Notes under the pieces: generated by a model
Seen by the model: the letters and a program-made list of their open reading frames with translations, nothing else
What the model was told of the DNA's origin: nothing
Database searches by the model: none
Program-made: the position numbers and the translations under genes
Part shown: positions 51,479 through 62,384 of the stretch, piece after piece
How positions within the stretch are numbered: position 1 is the stretch's first letter
Layout: each line of letters begins with the position of its first letter
Origin: Tenebrio molitor
Lineage: Eukaryota; Arthropoda; Insecta; Coleoptera; Tenebrionidae
DNA: 64,000 bases
Assembly: GCF_963966145.1 (NCBI RefSeq)
Contig: NC_091053.1
Coordinates: forward strand, 13,392,001-13,456,000
Direction of reading: 5' to 3'

Positions 51479-51670
51479 AATAAAGAGCGATCCAATTAAT
51501 TTGTAATCGAGTTATCCATGAATCCGAAATCGTATGTCGTTTCTTGAACTCCACGCTCCAATAATCACAGCGCGAAACACAGGTTAGATCTCGACATATC
51601 AATCGTAAAAGACATACGGAATCAAATTTATGGATAACTCGATTACAAATTAATTTGATCGCTCGATATA
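51479..51670. mobile_element. Hairpin element, GCGATCCAATTAATTTGTAA arms
   Basis: GAGCGATCCAATTAATTTGT and AATCGAGTTATCCATGAAT pair with ATTTATGGATAACTCGATTA and CAAATTAATTTGATCGCTCG. It abuts the next element at its right-hand TATA. Confidence 0.75.
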
Positions 51671-52163
51671 CAGGGTGTTATTGAAAGTTGTACAGATATT
51701 TTAACCACGATCTACTGGCTTTATGTAGAACTCGGAAAAAATATCTAAAAAATTCTATGTCAAAAAATAAAATGACATTTATTTTTTGAGTTACATTTTT
51801 TTTTAATTGCTTTTAGTCTTCTACGTTGTCCTACAACCTCGTAGGTAAAATTTTGACACATTTTAAAAATACACCCTGTATATCATGTTTTATAAAATGT
51901 ACGCCAATGCAAAGTAACCTATAGGAAATATGCTTTAAAACAAGGAAACCGCATTGGTGTACGTTGTATAAAATATGATATACAGGGTGTATTTTTAAAA
52001 TGTGCCAAAATTTTACCTACGAGGTTGTAGGACAATTGTAGCTCAAAAAATAAACGTCATTTTATTTTTTGACATATAATTTTTTAGATATTTTTTCCAA
52101 GTTCTACATGAAGCCAGTAGCTCGTCGTTAAAATATCTGTACAACTTTCAATAACACCCTGTA
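51669..52163. mobile_element. Giant palindromic MITE, TACAGGGTGTTATTGAAAG (495 bp)
   Basis: Nearly the whole element is one stem of about 235 bp per arm: TACAGGGTGTTATTGAAAGT, TGTACAGATATTTTAACCAC, CCTACAACCTCGTAGGTAAA and ATTTTAAAAATACACCCTGT all recur inverted. The left arm has one insertion (TTTTTAATTGCTTTTAGTCT). Inside both arms a second TACAGGGTGTATTTTTAAAA-type end occurs, facing outward, as if a foldback had inserted into the centre of another. Confidence 0.85.
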
Positions 52164-52335
52164 TGTATACAATAGTTCGTGCGTATGTTTGTTTGTACCG
52201 GATAAACTCCAGAACCATTGAACCGATTTCCAAAATTCTTTCAGCTTCAGACGGCTGGGTTCTTCGGGAGTGACATAGAGTAGTTTCGTTATGCTATCAT
52301 GTAAGGCGGCGAAGCAGGGAAGTCAAATGTTGAGG
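52164..52335. repeat. Remnant of a widespread arthropod repeat (ACCGGATAAACTCCAGAACC)
   Basis: GTGCGTATGTTTGTTTGTAC, CGGATAAACTCCAGAACCAT, TGAACCGATTTCCAAAATTC and a GGCGAAGCAGGGAAG end recall the tail of a dispersed repeat common in arthropod genomes, recognised from memory of its pattern only. Class uncertain. Confidence 0.35.
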
Positions 52336-52879
52336 ATAGTACAAATGGAGGTAGCGCTGGCGTATGTTGTTTGTCGGCACTTACGGTTGGTAACAAAGAT
52401 TATAGAATTTATGTGATTGATTTTAAAGATGGACGAGGAAAAAGACAAACGAGTTAAAAATATATTGACAATACTTTTCAATAATAAATTAAAACAAGGA
52501 AACTTTGACGATTAAAAATTTACGTTGTTAACTGGAGCGTCCCATTACCGAGACCTCAAATCACTTACATTAGAGTAATGCACTCAAATGCATGGAATAA
52601 ATGCATTAGCGGTGTTATTATCCGATTCAGGTCGCGTTCACCGATCGTGCCTACCAATTCGAGAACAGTGGAATATTTCGTCGAATTAAAATTATTATTG
52701 GCTTGAAGAATTACAAATTGTCGGTCAAGCTGACGCCACCGATCTATCAATCGTTCGTTTTTTCCCAACTTGGCAACTTGGAGCGCTCTGTTTCGTTGTT
52801 GCCAATAATGAGTAAACTTTGACTAGTTCTTGTAATAATTGCGCTCGGTTAGGGAGGATTATTGCGCCGTAAAACTCCC

Positions 52880-53290
52880 CACTTTTACAGCTTTTTTAAT
52901 GTGCTTTTATGGAGAATAAAAGAAAATGTAGAAATTTCAGCGGAGATGCTCTTTCATTCTATTTTTACTCATATTTTGTTTTGCCGCCGCGAGCGCTACG
53001 TCATTAGGTTGTATTGACGTCCGCTCTAATCACAGACTCGATTCTGTTGTCTCTTGATTATCAACGTAATCAGGTTGTTTTCCACGCGACGCTGCTGCAA
53101 TAATAAACACAATGTGAATGCAGCAGCCATAATTATCTGTACAATGATTGTCATTTTGTTGCACAATTGTGGTGTGGTGAGTGGCTCTAACTGCACTTAA
53201 CTGCAACAACACCACATGGTGCTTTAAAATATGTATCTATTTTTATGTAAAAGTGTATTTTGTTGATAAAATAGAAAAAAAAGTGAAAAC
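52880..53290. repeat. Right arm of the 0.4-kb inverted repeat pair
   Basis: Inverted partner of 49,385-49,798: TTAATGTGCTTTTATGGAGA, ACGTCATTAGGTTGTATTGA, CGTCCGCTCTAATCACAGAC, TTTTCCACGCGACGCTGCTG and GTGTATTTTGTTGATAAAAT. The 3.1 kb between the arms holds other foldbacks and no transposase. Confidence 0.75.
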
Positions 53291-53326
53291 TTCTTTAGTT
53301 AATTAATTAAATTATTAATTAATTAG

Positions 53327-53520
53327 TTAAATGCGACACGCTAAAATCGTCACGCAACACACTAAAATCGTCACGCGACACGCTAAAATCATCACGCTCA
53401 AATCGTCGTCAGGTTCAGACCTTGAAGTGAAAACTTCTTTAGGCGCATCACACGGACAGTGAATTAGTTTAATGCGACACGCTAAAATCGTCACGCAACA
53501 CGCTAAAATCGTCACGCCTT
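53327..53520. repeat. 21-bp minisatellite, GCGACACGCTAAAATCGTCAC
   Basis: Three units of 21 bp at 53,333-53,395 and two at 53,474-53,515 differ at single positions (CGACACGC / CAACACAC). The two blocks are joined by a duplication of about 143 bp, since GTGAAAACTTCTTTAG also occurs twice (53,284 and 53,427). Confidence 0.85.
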
Positions 53521-54132
53521 CTTGCGATACTTCTCAAGTAATCATTTCTGTAACAATCAAAACATTTTTGGATGTGTTGTGATTAATTTTACATGATTTT
53601 CATTTTCTGGCTGTCGCATCCAGGCCGGAAAAATCGTGTTTATAAAACGTAAATCCCCCCAAAGCGATGTATTTTTTCATTTTAGCCATCTCACACGCGA
53701 TAACCCGACTGGGATCTGTAGTAAAAATTTGAAAGAGCCTTTAGCGTGCATAATGATCGAAAGAAAACAATATTTAAGGAAGAAATACCGTGTTCAACAC
53801 GATTTCGTTAAAGTTTAACGTCGACTCTTCTCTCTACAAACTACAAGCATAAATCATGACGTAAAACGTGATGTACTAAATAAAATTATTATCTGTTCCT
53901 CATAGAAATACGAGCACGTGCATGAGGTGCTTGCCTTATGGTTTAATGTGTCATAAAAAGTTTACCGTACAAGGTTCGTCACAGATATGGCATGATCTCG
54001 TTCAGTGTTGCTGCAACGCGAAATTACACTTAATTGAAATTAATTTTGAAGATTCTAAATTAGGCAAAACGAAGCCAAAGAATGCCAGATCTTGCGTAAT
54101 CATGACACAAAAAAAAGTAGTAATAGGATATA

Positions 54133-54535
54133 TACAGGGTGTATCTAAAATTCGTGTTTTAATTTTAACACGTGGTAGAGCTTGTCAAATAAAACGTTTT
54201 TTCTATTTGAATTTTTTACGAAAAAGCGTTAGAAATTGATTTAAAATTTGGAATAAATTTGCCATCAAAATGTATACGCGCCAATGGGAAGGGCGAAAAT
54301 TTTCTGTAGAAACGGAGCCTTGTCGAAAAAGTCACAAAAAGAATTAAACAATTAAAATTAAAATTCTCATGGTTACTAGTTAATCACACAAAACGACTCA
54401 TTTGGTAAAAAATTGGGAGGCAAAAAATTTCGGAAAACTTTTGCGAATTTTGCAAACTGTTATAGAGAAAAGTTTCATAAATTGGCGAGTTCTTCCACTG
54501 GTTAAAATTAACACACTTATTTCAGAAACACCTGT
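54133..54535. mobile_element. MITE, TACAGGGTGTATCTAAAATT ends (403 bp)
   Basis: TACAGGGTGTATCTAAAATT, CGTGTTTTAATTTTAAC and GTGG are mirrored at 54,494-54,535 (CCACTGGTTAAAATTAACAC, ACTTATTTCAGAAACACCTG TA). The AT-rich interior has no transposase. Confidence 0.7.
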
Positions 54536-54819
54536 ATATGTAAAGAGAAAAAACATAAATCAAACACAAAACAAATAAAAATAAAAATAAAATTCACAGT
54601 TCAGCTAATAGTAAATAAGTGAATAAAAAAAAATGTTTTTTTTTCTACTGTGAAACTGACTTCAAGTAAACTCCTGATTTAGTGTTCGCTGTAAAATGCA
54701 ACCTAACCTAAATATTTTCTAGTACAATGATCACTAATTGCCTATTTGCCATAAACTGATCATAAAACACAAAACCCTGATGTAATTTTATACGTAGCGC
54801 TTTTATAAATATGGATTAT

Positions 54820-54930
54820 AAGCGCGGGTGCTGTGCGGCGTGAGCGGCACGGAAGACACCGCGCGTCGGGGCGCGTTCGGCGAGATGCGAACAGGCTCGC
54901 GCTCAGCAGCAGCAGCGATCCGCTTTATAT
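54820..54930. promoter_or_regulatory. Isolated CpG-rich patch
   Basis: About 110 bp rich in CG (GCGGCGTGAGCGGCACGG, CGCGCGTCGGGGCGCGTTCG) in otherwise AT-rich DNA, followed by AGCAGCAGCAGCGATCCGC. No TATA box or linked coding exon was seen. It could be a promoter, an enhancer or the edge of an unrecognised first exon. Confidence 0.25.
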
Positions 54931-57736
54931 TTTATTTTGTGGGCGTTTTATCCCGCTCACTATACAGTCCAAATCTAAATAGAGAACGGCTCCCAAATTG
55001 CCCTATACATATTTTCAAAGGATACGCAGAAATTTATATGCATAGTACACAGCCGGTTTAGCTTCTGTAAATGTTCTCCCTCATAGTTGAGTCGGTCGAA
55101 AGGGTCTAATAAAATTTTTTATGTCCAGACGGGGCTCGCGAGGTGAGTTATGAAGGAAATTAGTCGGACAAATATTTGAGCAAGAGCTGTTTATGGAATT
55201 TCGTTTGCAAGTAGAACGGTTTGATTAATTGGGAAGATTGTGTGGTGCAGCCGGAATTGTTGGAATGAGAGGCGAGGAAAAATTTGGTAAAATGATCGAC
55301 TGGTTTGGATGGAGGAGCAAACGAGGAAATATTTGTCATCGGTTGGGCGAAGCGTGGGTGGCCACGAAATGAAATCGAATGGATGGATATCGTTGAAAAA
55401 ATTGCTTACTGATTCAGATTGTCTTGTTCGGTGTAAAAAAAAAGTGTTGACTAGTTTTAGATAGGAGACAGTGTGGGTGGAATGTATATTATTCCATTGA
55501 TTGGTGGTCGAGTGGGTTGTGGCGTCACTCAGTGGTCTTTGTTGGGGCCAATTTTGAGTGCTCCAGAGAGAATGATTTTGTTGCAAAATCGGTTAGGTTA
55601 GAAGGAAAAGGAGCAATTAATAGAAATGTGAGTATAAATGGAGAAGGAAAGAGAGAAGAGATTTGAATCAGTTACAACCAGAAATGCAACAAGCTCGCCA
55701 ATTATCAAGGTAAAATTCTTCTAACATTTTTTTTCTAATGTGGTTACAACCAACACAGAAAAATTTTGTTAAGTTTACTTTAAAAATCATATTTCACTCA
55801 AAACTCGCTAAAGAAAAGTTTATTTTGAACAAAAACAAAAAAAATCATCCTACGATTGGAAATTTTTCTTTCGAAATGTGATATTTGTGGAGGTGGAAAT
55901 CTTTTGGATCCCCTGGGATATTTTAAAAATTATATTTTATATTATTATATTATAATTTTATAATTATATTTCCTCTTAAAATGTAATATCACGTGGAAAT
56001 TTTGTGTGGAGCCATTACGTTAAATTTTCAAAATTGGATTATTATTACATAATTTGGAAATGTTTTGGTTGAATCTTACAATTTTTATTTCTCGTAAAAA
56101 TGACAAAAGAAGATTTTGTTTCCTCTAAAAATCAAAAATCTCAAAGAGATTCCATTATACGATTTAAAAATTTCGTTTTCAAATGTGATTATTATCGACG
56201 TGGAAATAAATTGCATCTGCTAGGTTCCTTCTAAAATAGTTACATATTTATGTATCAAGGCCAAAAATTGCATCTTTTTAGTCCGAGTCTGAGTTTTCTA
56301 GCCGAGGCGCAGCCGAGGCTTGAAACCAGGCAAGGACAAAAGGTACTTTTAGGCGACCGCACAAAATACAAAGCAAAAGACATCATTGAAAAAATGACAA
56401 ATTTATTTTGTATCTATCTTTTTCAAATAGATGAACTTATTAATGCATATTAACATTTTTTTTGTAATATTTGTTATCAATATTTGCAATACAATTACAT
56501 ACTTATTTACATAATTTATGGTGACAGGACAATTATCGGTTTTGTCGGTTTCGTTGCTAACGCCGCGGTCAGCCCAAAAAGTGCGTCCGAAAAAGAGTTA
56601 CTTTTCGTCTGCTTGTGAGTACGTAAAATTACCGTCTTCATTAAGGGTGCCTAAAAATTCTATTTTACGCAAAAATGGCAGAAGAGAATTTTATTTCCTG
56701 CATAAATAGCAGAATTTATGTTTAAAAAGTTCTCAAAAAATTATTAATGGAAGTATGTAATTTACGTTCAGCTCCGACATTACTAAATTGTAGAAATCAC
56801 TTTTAAAACGTTCCCAAAATATTCTATAATACAATTTGAAAATATTTATATTTTGAAATCATTAGTTTTCTTTTGAAAATTCTATTTCATGTACAAATAG
56901 CAAACGAACATTTTATTTCTTTAAGAAATTGCAAAATCAAGTTTAAAATGTTCCCCAAACATTTTCTCGTATGATTGGAACATTTTCATTTAAAATGTAA
57001 ATATTAATGTGAGAGCAGTTTTAAAATGTTACCACTATCAATGTGGAAATATTTTTGATTTATCAAGTCCCTTTGGAAAATTCTATTTCATCCACAAATT
57101 CAAGAAGAAAATTTTATTTCCCGTAAACACTTACTAGGAAAATTAAATTCCAAAAAAAGTCGATACCTAGTACGATTTGCAATTTTTTTTTAATATTATC
57201 ACGACCAGTGCGAAAACATTTTGAATTTCTTAGCACCCATCTAAAAATATTATCTCAGGTAACAATGCAAATAACTATTTCGGTATTATTCAAGACGATA
57301 GAATTGTTTGTGTAATCAGCCTCAAAATCGGTATTTGCCGGTTGTCCTCAGAGTGCGAAAATAACGATTTCCCGCACGCGGTGTTTTTTACTTTGCAGCA
57401 GAAACTAGGGAAAATTGCATTGTAAGATTGGTGTTTAATGACGTAGACAGAGGGAAACGTCAATCCCTTTAAACAAAATGGACGCTTCGTCACATTTGCA
57501 ATTGTAAAATTAATTCTCAACAACAAATGAAATAAGTCATTTTATTATAAAACAAATAAGAATACAATTCGAGAAGGTAAGAGTAATAACAGGGCCTTGA
57601 AAATGTTAAATTATTTCCTTTTTTTATTTTATTTTAATTTTTTTTAAGTTATTCGTTACAAAAAATATTGTACCTAACTTTTGCGGGAGGAAAGAAAGTG
57701 CTTACGCGGGAAGGAAAATTTCGCTTCCCGCATACG

Positions 57737-57756
57737 TTAGGTCAGGTCAGGTCAGG
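57737..57756. repeat. TTAGG(TCAGG)3 run
   Basis: One TTAGG followed by three TCAGG pentamers, the ancestral insect and the tenebrionoid-type telomeric units side by side. Short, so chance origin is possible. Confidence 0.75.
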
Positions 57757-58277
57757 TAATATACTCATATGAAAATAACTATGTATTACGACTGCTATCG
57801 ATTTGTAAATATTTGGGTTTCTCGTAAAAATTTTATTTCACCCAAAACTGTCAAACTAACAATAAAATTAGAAAATCACGTTTCACAAAAAAAAATAATA
57901 GAAAATTGGCTTTCCAAATGTGACTACTACTAGTGCGAAAATATTTTACATCTGTTAGAAATTCTGTTTCATGCAAAAATAACAAAGATTAATTCCCACG
58001 TACATCAAACGTGCGTGTTCAGCCAATCAGAGCGTTTGCTTTCATCCAATCAAAAATGTTTATCGCGATAAAATCGTCCTACTACTCTGTCATCTGTCAA
58101 AAGTGATTAAAGTTGTATGCTACTCCTGTCAGATTTTCAAATTGTTTTTAATAATTGTGTTTTTAATAACTGTATTATAAATTAATTATTAATTATTATT
58201 AATCTTGCCAAAAAGGACACGATATAATTTTTAATATCTGATAAATTTTCCAATTATCACTTAAACATTTTTGCTTT

Positions 58278-58395
58278 AGACAATTTTACGAGTTGATATT
58301 TGGGCAAATTTATTCAAAGGTTAAATCCTCGAGCTAAAGCTCTTGGGCCTAACCAAAATAAAAATGCCCAAATTCAACTCGTAAAATTGTAATTT
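58278..58395. repeat. Hairpin, ACAATTTTACGAGTTGA arms
   Basis: ACAATTTTACGAGTTGATAT and TTGGGCA pair with TGCCCAAATTCAACTCGTAA and AATTGT. The centre has CTCGAGCTAAAGCTCTTGGG. The ACGAGTTGA...GGGC arm resembles the CGAG/GGGC family at 5,805. Confidence 0.65.
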
Positions 58396-58527
58396 GTAAT
58401 TAATTGTAATTTATCGGATAAAAACATTAGGTCTTGTTATTTTACCTTCGAATAATTTTCTCTTAACAATTGCGAGTTACCTTTAAAACACTTGCAAAAT
58501 ATTTCATCGCAAAATTTCCTCTTAAAA

Positions 58528-58740
58528 TGCCGGGTGTTCATTTAAATTTCCAGTGAAAGTTGGCGTTGAAGAGTCGATTGTGAACGCATCATGAATTACG
58601 GATAACGGATCAGCTGTCCAAATCTAACGTTACTTTTAGCGTTATTTGTGTTTTTAATCTGCCGATTGACGAGTGGTGCGTTCACAATCGACTCTTCAAC
58701 GCCAACTTTGTCGGGAAATTAAATGAACAATCGACGTTAT
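58528..58740. mobile_element. Foldback, TTGGCGTTGAAGAGTCGATTG arms (213 bp)
   Basis: GAAAGTTGGCGTTGAAGAGT and CGATTGTGAACGCA pair with GTGCGTTCACAATCGACTCT and TCAACGCCAACTTTG; the outer GGGTGTTCATTTAAATTTCC pairs with GGAAATTAAATGAACA. A partial, inverted copy lies at 39,380-39,545. Confidence 0.8.
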
Positions 58741-59029
58741 TACTATCAATTTTATTTCATTTTTAGATCGCAAAAAATTTCATTGTACAATTTGAAATGT
58801 TTTTGTGTGACTGCTATCGATTTGTAAATATTTAGGTTCCTCGTAAAAATTCTGTTTCACCCAAAACTGTCAAACTAAAATTTCATTTATGTTAAAAATG
58901 GCAAAAATCAAGTTTCAAACACTCCCAAAAAATTCCATCACCCGTTTCGACTCCACATCACTCTCATTAGCCAAAACAGAAACCGTCTCAAGATCTGCCC
59001 CAACCAAGCCTCCTCGCTAATCATCTTCT

Positions 59030-59425
59030 GATGATGTCACCACACCGCCGAAACCCTCCACCCGCCGCGTCCACTCTCCCCTGTCAAATCGCAGATTCAT
59101 CAACCTGGCAGTCGCCGTCTTCTTCGCCGACTCTCCGGTATTTCTGCACACTTGGTGCGAGCGCATTTCGCGCAGCTCCGCCGCACCACCGACAATCCGT
59201 AACACAATCCTGGTTTCCGAATTGGCAGTAGCGACGCGGATGCCGCAGCGTCTCGACGTCCACCAACGCGCAACGCGAATAATCGCGCCGCATGACACGC
59301 GTGCCCCCCGTTTCCGGGATAAGTGCCGCCTCGAGGTGTACTGACGATGTGGTGTCACGTGTTTGGCCGCTCTTGAACCGGTACACGCAAGGTAATGTTT
59401 CTCTAACTATTCAAATTCAGATGGC
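59030..59425 (-). CDS. Possible exon(s) of an unrecognised gene in a GC-rich patch
   Basis: A GC-rich, CpG-rich block with long open minus-strand frames in two phases (100 and 113 codons). The 100-codon frame can start after an acceptor-like TAGTTAG near 59,425 and reads CVYRFKSGQTRDTTSSVHLE, then LIPETGGTRVMRRDYSRCAL and RYCQFGNQDCVTDCRWCGG; a donor-like CAG/GTTGAT lies near 59,105. The spaced cysteines look protein-like, but the family was not recognised and both frames being open is expected of GC-rich DNA. The opposite strand also lacks stops for short stretches. Confidence 0.25.
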
Positions 59426-61069
59426 GACCTTGCCCCTTGTCCCATCTAAAATGGGCGAATTTCTGGCGGGAAACGGAAACATTGGAAAAATTCGCAGACC
59501 TTGACTGCTCAAATTGTGTGATGGATGATGCTTCGTTGGGCAATAATGGGTCTCGCTGGTGGGTCAATGGTACAAGGTTGACGCTGGAACGAGAGGGAAT
59601 TTGTCGTAAAAATTACAATGTAGGAATCGCAGATGGGATTCGAGCGAGAGGGATGTTTGATCAAAGTCTCGGGGGTGGAAGCACTGGATCAAATTTGTCA
59701 CAATTAATTATTCATTATGTTGGGGGCGGCAGAAATATGGAATACTTGATGCGGCGCAAAAACAAATCAAACGAAACATATTATGTATAAGAAAATTATT
59801 ATTAGTATTATTACTAAAAAAAAGTAGATAATTTCGATTTTTTTTTCAAGCCTCTCTTGATTTTTATTGTTTGTTTATTAATATAAGAATACTAAACGAC
59901 TCATAAATATTATGAAAACAAATTGAAACATTACACATTACACATTTTAACAGCAACCAGTTTATGTACTTTATAAAAACTAGCAACAGCCTTGACTGTT
60001 GTGGCTTCGTTAATTTATGATTCGAATTTAATTGCACTTTAACACTTTTGCGTAATTTATTTTACCTCCGCGGTGACACCAAACACAATTATACTGTCAT
60101 GGCTCAACGCTATTCCATGGTATTTCCATTTGAATGTTTTCCTATTTATTATTCAAACGCAAGATGTCACTGCTGAACCGTGACACCGTGACTCAACATC
60201 CATAAATCTTGTGTCGATCGATTATCCTTGATTGTCCTTTTAAAAATTGTCAAAGCTCTCTCGTACAAAAGCTCTGACATTGTTTGGTTGTTATCGAATA
60301 AATTAATAAACCAGGAGGAAATTGTTTCCACAATGAGCACGATTGGAGCCGAAGGAGTAATTATCCTCTAGATCAGATTGGAATCGTTTATTGGCGATCA
60401 CTCGATCAGAGTGACTCGCGTTTTATCCGGTCGGAATAACAAATTATCTAATTTGAGCGCGGTTGTAAATACTTGTAAATTTTATTACTTCATCAATGGT
60501 CGTAAAGCGTTTGATTGCTTAGTAGCGAAGAGCGAGTCAAATTAAAACAAACAAAAACGCTTGGGTGAGTTTTTTTCGGGTTGTGGTATGTGGAGGTGCG
60601 ATAAAAATAAAAGATGGATGTGCGAGGAGGAATTTGCAATTAAAGGTGTAACGTGGAGAGGTGAAGTAATGATTGCCTTGTAGATTTTTTTTTTATTTGA
60701 TTTCAAGAGACAATTTTTTACCGGATGTTTTTTATTTTAATTTGTTGTCTGTTGGGGAAGACGCGTTTAATTTATGTTTCCGGAGAGTTCCGCAACTGTT
60801 AAATAATCGGAGAAGTTTTTCGGCAAATCGGAGGTCCAGTCGATAAATTTCGTTCAAGATTCATAAGGGAGAATCACCGTTTGGGAATGCGTGAGGGTGT
60901 GGGTGACGTCTAGAGGGTATAAAGAGAATTCATATGCGCATTTTCAATTTTTTATGCATCGGTCGAATTTGTTGGCGGGGATAAAATAAATCAGACTTGA
61001 CACAAAAGCCCGCCAATCAGATGAGACCAAAGTGAAAATGTAGTGGGGACGTCACTATTTTTTCAGGTT
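59426..61069. other. Intergenic, no gene recognised
   Basis: A 117-codon plus frame at 59,437-59,790 has no recognisable domain. The rest is AT-rich unique sequence without clear foldbacks. Confidence 0.45.
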
Positions 61070-62100
61070 CGATTGATATTTCGGAGCTTTGGAAAGTTCG
61101 CACAAAAGAATTAAAGTGGAATTAATTTGGGTCAGGGTGCACAAAGGGATAGCCACTATTTTATTTTTTTTACTGTCAAAGGAATTGCATTCGGTTTCCA
61201 CTAATTGATGGTGATGGGATTTTTGCGTCTATTGAAAAATTCACAGCTTCGTGAAAATTGTAAAAAGCACAGGAAAAGTGTGACAAGCTTGCAAAATATT
61301 TATTCCATCTGTACTCGTACTTATATTATGTATTTACTTTTCTCTCAAATAATTTTCAAGGTTTTTTATGATTTGCTCCTTCAATAAAAAAATCGGAGTG
61401 GTGCCCGTGTCGCGTGGGCCTAGCTAACATCTCTCAGACTTGGCAGTGTTAACGCTTTTTCCAACTACTCATTTGTTCATCTTTGTTGCCCCTTTGGATC
61501 TCGCTGGCATAATGTTCAGATGAGAATATTAACAAAAATTTTACAAATTAAAGAAACAAAAAATTCAATGGCGAAATTTTCTCGCTGCGTAATTTTTTTT
61601 TTCGACTGATATTTCAGCTCTTTTGAATTAAACTGGAATTAATTCGCATCGGGTTGCACAAAGGGCCCACGACTTTTTATTTTTTAACTATCAAAGGAAT
61701 TGCATATTCGGCTTCCAATAATCTATGGTGATAGCATTTTTACTTCTGCTGAAAAATTCAGAGCTTTATTGCAATTTGAAAATGACTGACTTTTGTTAAC
61801 AACTACAAGGGAAGTGTATCAAACTTGCAATATTTTTTTCTCGTAATGTACTTATTCTGATTGCTGTTTTTTTAAATGAAAACCCTTAATAAAAAATTCC
61901 ATAATGAAAAAAATCGTGCCTGTGTGGCGTTAACTAACATTTTTTACAGTTGGTAATTTTCTAAATGATTACTTGTCCAATTATGTTGTCTCTCTCTCGC
62001 GTACCATTCAAATGAAAAAATTGCCAAGAGTTGTGCAAATTAATGAAATAGAAAAACCTCAAAGTAAAAATTTACTTGGTTCAACAACGCTTGTTTAATA
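61070..62100. repeat. Tandem duplication, two diverged copies of about 0.5 kb
   Basis: GGAATTAATTTGGGTCAGGG, TGCACAAAGGG, TCAAAGGAATTGCAT, AATTGATGGTGATGGGATTT, GAAAAATTCACAGCTT and CTAGCTAACATCTCTCAGAC in the first copy reappear in order, with changes, about 517 bp later. The duplication is old. Non-coding. Confidence 0.75.
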
Positions 62101-62130
62101 TTTAAACTTTTTTAACACTTCACACAAGCG

Positions 62131-62384
62131 TATAGGTGTTGGGTTTTCTCATGGGCTGTGACCTTGGAAATATCTGCGCAAAGGCGGAGCGATAAACCAG
62201 TGAAAAATCTGTAAATGAAAACTGAAAACGTTGACTACTTTACAAGCAAATAGATGAGAGAGAGACGACACTAACGTAATGAATGACGATGTTTCCGGTC
62301 GGTTTGTAGCGGTTACTTGAGACCGATATTCGTCGTGTGCGCAGATATGACTCATAGCCCATGAGAAAATCCAAGACCTCTACT
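62131..62384. mobile_element. Foldback, AGGTGTTGGGTT family, copy 2 (254 bp)
   Basis: TATAGGTGTTGGGTTTTCTC and ATGGGCTGTGACC pair with ATAGCCCATGAGAAAATCCA and AGACCTCTA. Same arms and GATAAACCAGTGAAAAATCT block as the 46,157 copy, with about 95 bp more in the centre, which itself contains GCGCAGATATGA. Confidence 0.75.

Larger units (their letters stand above)
55690..58980. repeat. Irregular degenerate tandem repeat region
   Basis: Blocks such as TTCAAATGTGATTATTATCG with ACGTGGAAAT, TTCTCGTAAAAAT, TCTATTTCATGCAAAAATAG, CAAAATCAAGTTT and TTCCCAAAAAATTCCAT recur many times at irregular spacing (for example 55,870, 55,975, 56,185, 57,035, 57,195, 57,910). One block, CGACTGCTATCGATTTGTAA followed by ATTT(G/A)GGTT and CACCCAAAACTGTCAAACTA, is well conserved at 57,787 and 58,808. 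It looks like an old tandem array broken by deletions and insertions. Confidence 0.5.

Noticed and set aside
4570..53630. GCATCCAGGCCGGA occurring at about 4,588 and 53,618
   Set aside because: Only 14 bp match with no extension on either side; treated as chance.
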